DNA of 64,000 nucleotides from VXPW01 sp965115815. GTDB lineage: Bacteria > Pseudomonadota > Alphaproteobacteria > TMED109. Shown piece after piece: positions 62,822 to 64,000 of this stretch. The stretch lies in contig OZ220465.1 of assembly GCA_965115815.1 (NCBI GenBank), positions 4,216,001 through 4,280,000 on the forward strand, written 5' to 3'. The notes under the pieces were generated by a model. The model was given only the letters and a program-made list of their open reading frames with translations, had not been told where the DNA came from and ran no database searches. A program made the translations under genes and the position numbers. Each line of letters starts with the position of its first letter. Position 1 is the stretch's first letter.

Positions 62822-63962
62822 ATGGCCAACCCTCAGGGTAGGAAGCTCTATCGAGTGAGCCTTTCGGTGCCGGAGCGCCGGGAACTCCAAGCGATCGTCG
62901 ACGGTACCGGAGCCGCCTGGCGTCGTCGTCGGGCGCAGATTCTCCTGATGGCGGACGAAGGGCGCGACGGCGGCAAACTCCGAGATGTGGACATCGCGCG
63001 CGGCTTGGGTATCGGTGCTTCGACGGTCGAACGCCTGCGCAAGCGCTGTGTTCTGGAGGGTCTGGAGGCCGCCCTCCGCCGTCGGGAGCAGGAGAACCGC
63101 CGACCGAAACTCCTGGACGGGGCGAAGGAAGCGAAGCTGGTGGCTCTGGCCTGTTCTTCCCCGCCCGAGGGTTGTGTTCGCTGGACACTGAAGCTGCTGG
63201 CCGGTCGTCTGATGGAGATGGAGATCGTCGAGAGCATCTCGAAAGAAACGGTACGGAAGACTCTAAAAAAAGGAGATCAAGCCTTGGCTGAAGCAGTACT
63301 GGTGCATTCCCCCGAGCCGCAATGCGCCGTTCGTGGCGGCGATGGAGGAGGTGCTGGACACGTACCAGCGGGATTTTGCCGAAGACGAGGTCCTGGTCTG
63401 CATGGATGAGACCAGCCGGCAGCAGACGAAGGAAACCCGCCTTCCCCGCCCCGTGCGGCCCGGGCAGCCGGAAATCGTCGACTACGAATACGAGCGAAAC
63501 GGTACGGCCAATCTCTTCCTGGCGTTCGCGCCCAATGAAAACTGGCGTACGGTAAAGGTCACCGATCGCCGCACGGCGCGGGACTGGGCGCAGTTCATCC
63601 GGGAACTCGCGGACGATCATTTCCCCGGAAAGAAGATTGTACTGGTCATGGACAACCTGAACACACACGGCCCCGCGTCGTTGTATGAAGCCTTTGCACC
63701 CCGGGAGGCCATGCGGGTGCGAAAGCGGTTCGAGTTTCGGTACACGCCGAAGCACGGAAGCTGGCTCAACATGGCCGAAATCGAAATCGGCGCGTTGTCG
63801 CGACAGTGTCTTCGACGACGCATTCCTGATCGCGCCACCATGCTGCGGGAGACCGCGGCGTGGGTCAAGCGCCGCAACGCGGCCGGCGGCACCGTCGACT
63901 GGCGGTTCACGACGGCAGACGCCCGGGTGAAACTGAAGTCTCTATACCCATCAATCCAATGA
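62822..63962 (+). pseudogene. IS630-family transposase with +1 frameshift at an A7 run
   Basis: ATG 62822 begins MANPQGRKLYRVSLSVPERRELQAIVDG. A helix-turn-helix region follows (VDIARGLGIGASTVERLRKRCVLEGLEAALRRR) up to SISKETVRKTLKK. At the run of seven A (63266-63272) the frame must move by +1 to continue KEIKPWLKQYWCIPP, FVAAMEEVLDTYQRDF. The catalytic triad is in VCMDETSRQQ, LVMDNLNTH and NMAEIEIG, ending at 63962. With six A the frame would be continuous, matching intact relatives (TLKK.E.KPW). It is either a recent inactivating insertion or slippage-dependent expression. Confidence 0.82.
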
Positions 63963-64000
63963 TTCCGTACTACTAGGGGCCTTTCCACGTCCCGCATGTA

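Larger units (their letters stand above)
62580..63973 (+). mobile_element. IS630-family element (about 1.39 kb)
   Basis: Inverted termini GTAGTACGGAAACGTTGA (left) and, reading inward from the right, GTAGTACGGAATCATTGG. Flanked by TA on both sides (62578-62579, 63974-63975), the obligatory target of IS630/Tc1-type elements. It contains one transposase split by a frameshift, and a leader with 10-bp repeats. Confidence 0.85.

Overview
The window looks like chromosomal DNA from a GC-rich alphaproteobacterium, probably near the Rhodospirillales. The evidence is gene order and family type. The ATP synthase Fo genes form a separate operon with both b and b' subunits (atpI-atpB-atpE-atpF'-atpF). The block rho / intergenic gap / DUF299 regulator-aroE-coaE-dnaQ-Tim44-mltA matches the known surroundings of alphaproteobacterial replication origins. 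miaB-phoH-ybeY-corC, tsaB, fur, an OlsB-type acyltransferase and a PlsC-type acyltransferase are also typical neighbours in this class. Two perfect parS sites flank mnmG, which fits an origin-proximal location. Genes are tightly packed, with repeated 4-bp ATGA/GTGA overlaps, GTG and TTG starts, and long meaningless antisense frames caused by high GC.

Layout. 0-6 kb: a partial thiamine-phosphate-synthase-like gene, yggS, the Fo operon and hslVU. 6-9.2 kb: an unexplained 1.2-kb stretch, then mnmG between two parS sites. 9.2-14.1 kb: accessory DNA that separates mnmG from mnmE. It holds an IS66-type transposase gene broken by a 2.4-kb IS4-type element with a DruA-like domain, a D12-class adenine methylase, a 193-bp MITE and a decayed second MITE. 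14.2-20.2 kb: mnmE, a thioredoxin-like ferredoxin, a DUF255 protein, dienelactone hydrolase and quinone oxidoreductase. 20.2-22.4 kb: an IS427-type element sitting exactly on the stop codon of rho. 22.4-23.1 kb: the likely oriC. 23.1-28.1 kb: DUF299-aroE-coaE-dnaQ and Tim44-mltA. 28.5-29.5 kb: an AbiEii-type toxin-antitoxin pair. 30.3-32.3 kb: a degenerate ISNCY-type element, then corC-ybeY-phoH-miaB on the minus strand to 36.06 kb.

36.9-45.2 kb is a nest of four more ISNCY-type elements and two MITE families, inserted head to tail with 6-bp target duplications. It ends inside the endonuclease gene of a restriction-modification pair whose methyltransferase is intact. After a truncated IS427 copy and a TbpB-like surface lipoprotein, the conserved chromosome resumes at 48.6 kb with plsC, olsB, fur, tusA, tsaB and nfu. 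The 36-48.6 kb block therefore appears to have split a plsC-miaB neighbourhood. 52.8-61.8 kb holds gamma-glutamyltransferase, glutaredoxin, nitrilase, a methyltransferase and a methylmalonyl-CoA mutase-MeaB-M48 protease operon. The window closes with an IS630 element carrying a +1 frameshift.

The conserved genes cover energy conversion, proteolysis, tRNA modification (MnmEG, MiaB, TsaB), ribosome maturation, Fe-S handling and propionate metabolism. The accessory DNA is mainly mobile elements parasitising one another. No tRNA, rRNA or CRISPR array was found. All identifications come from reading motifs; no database search was run.
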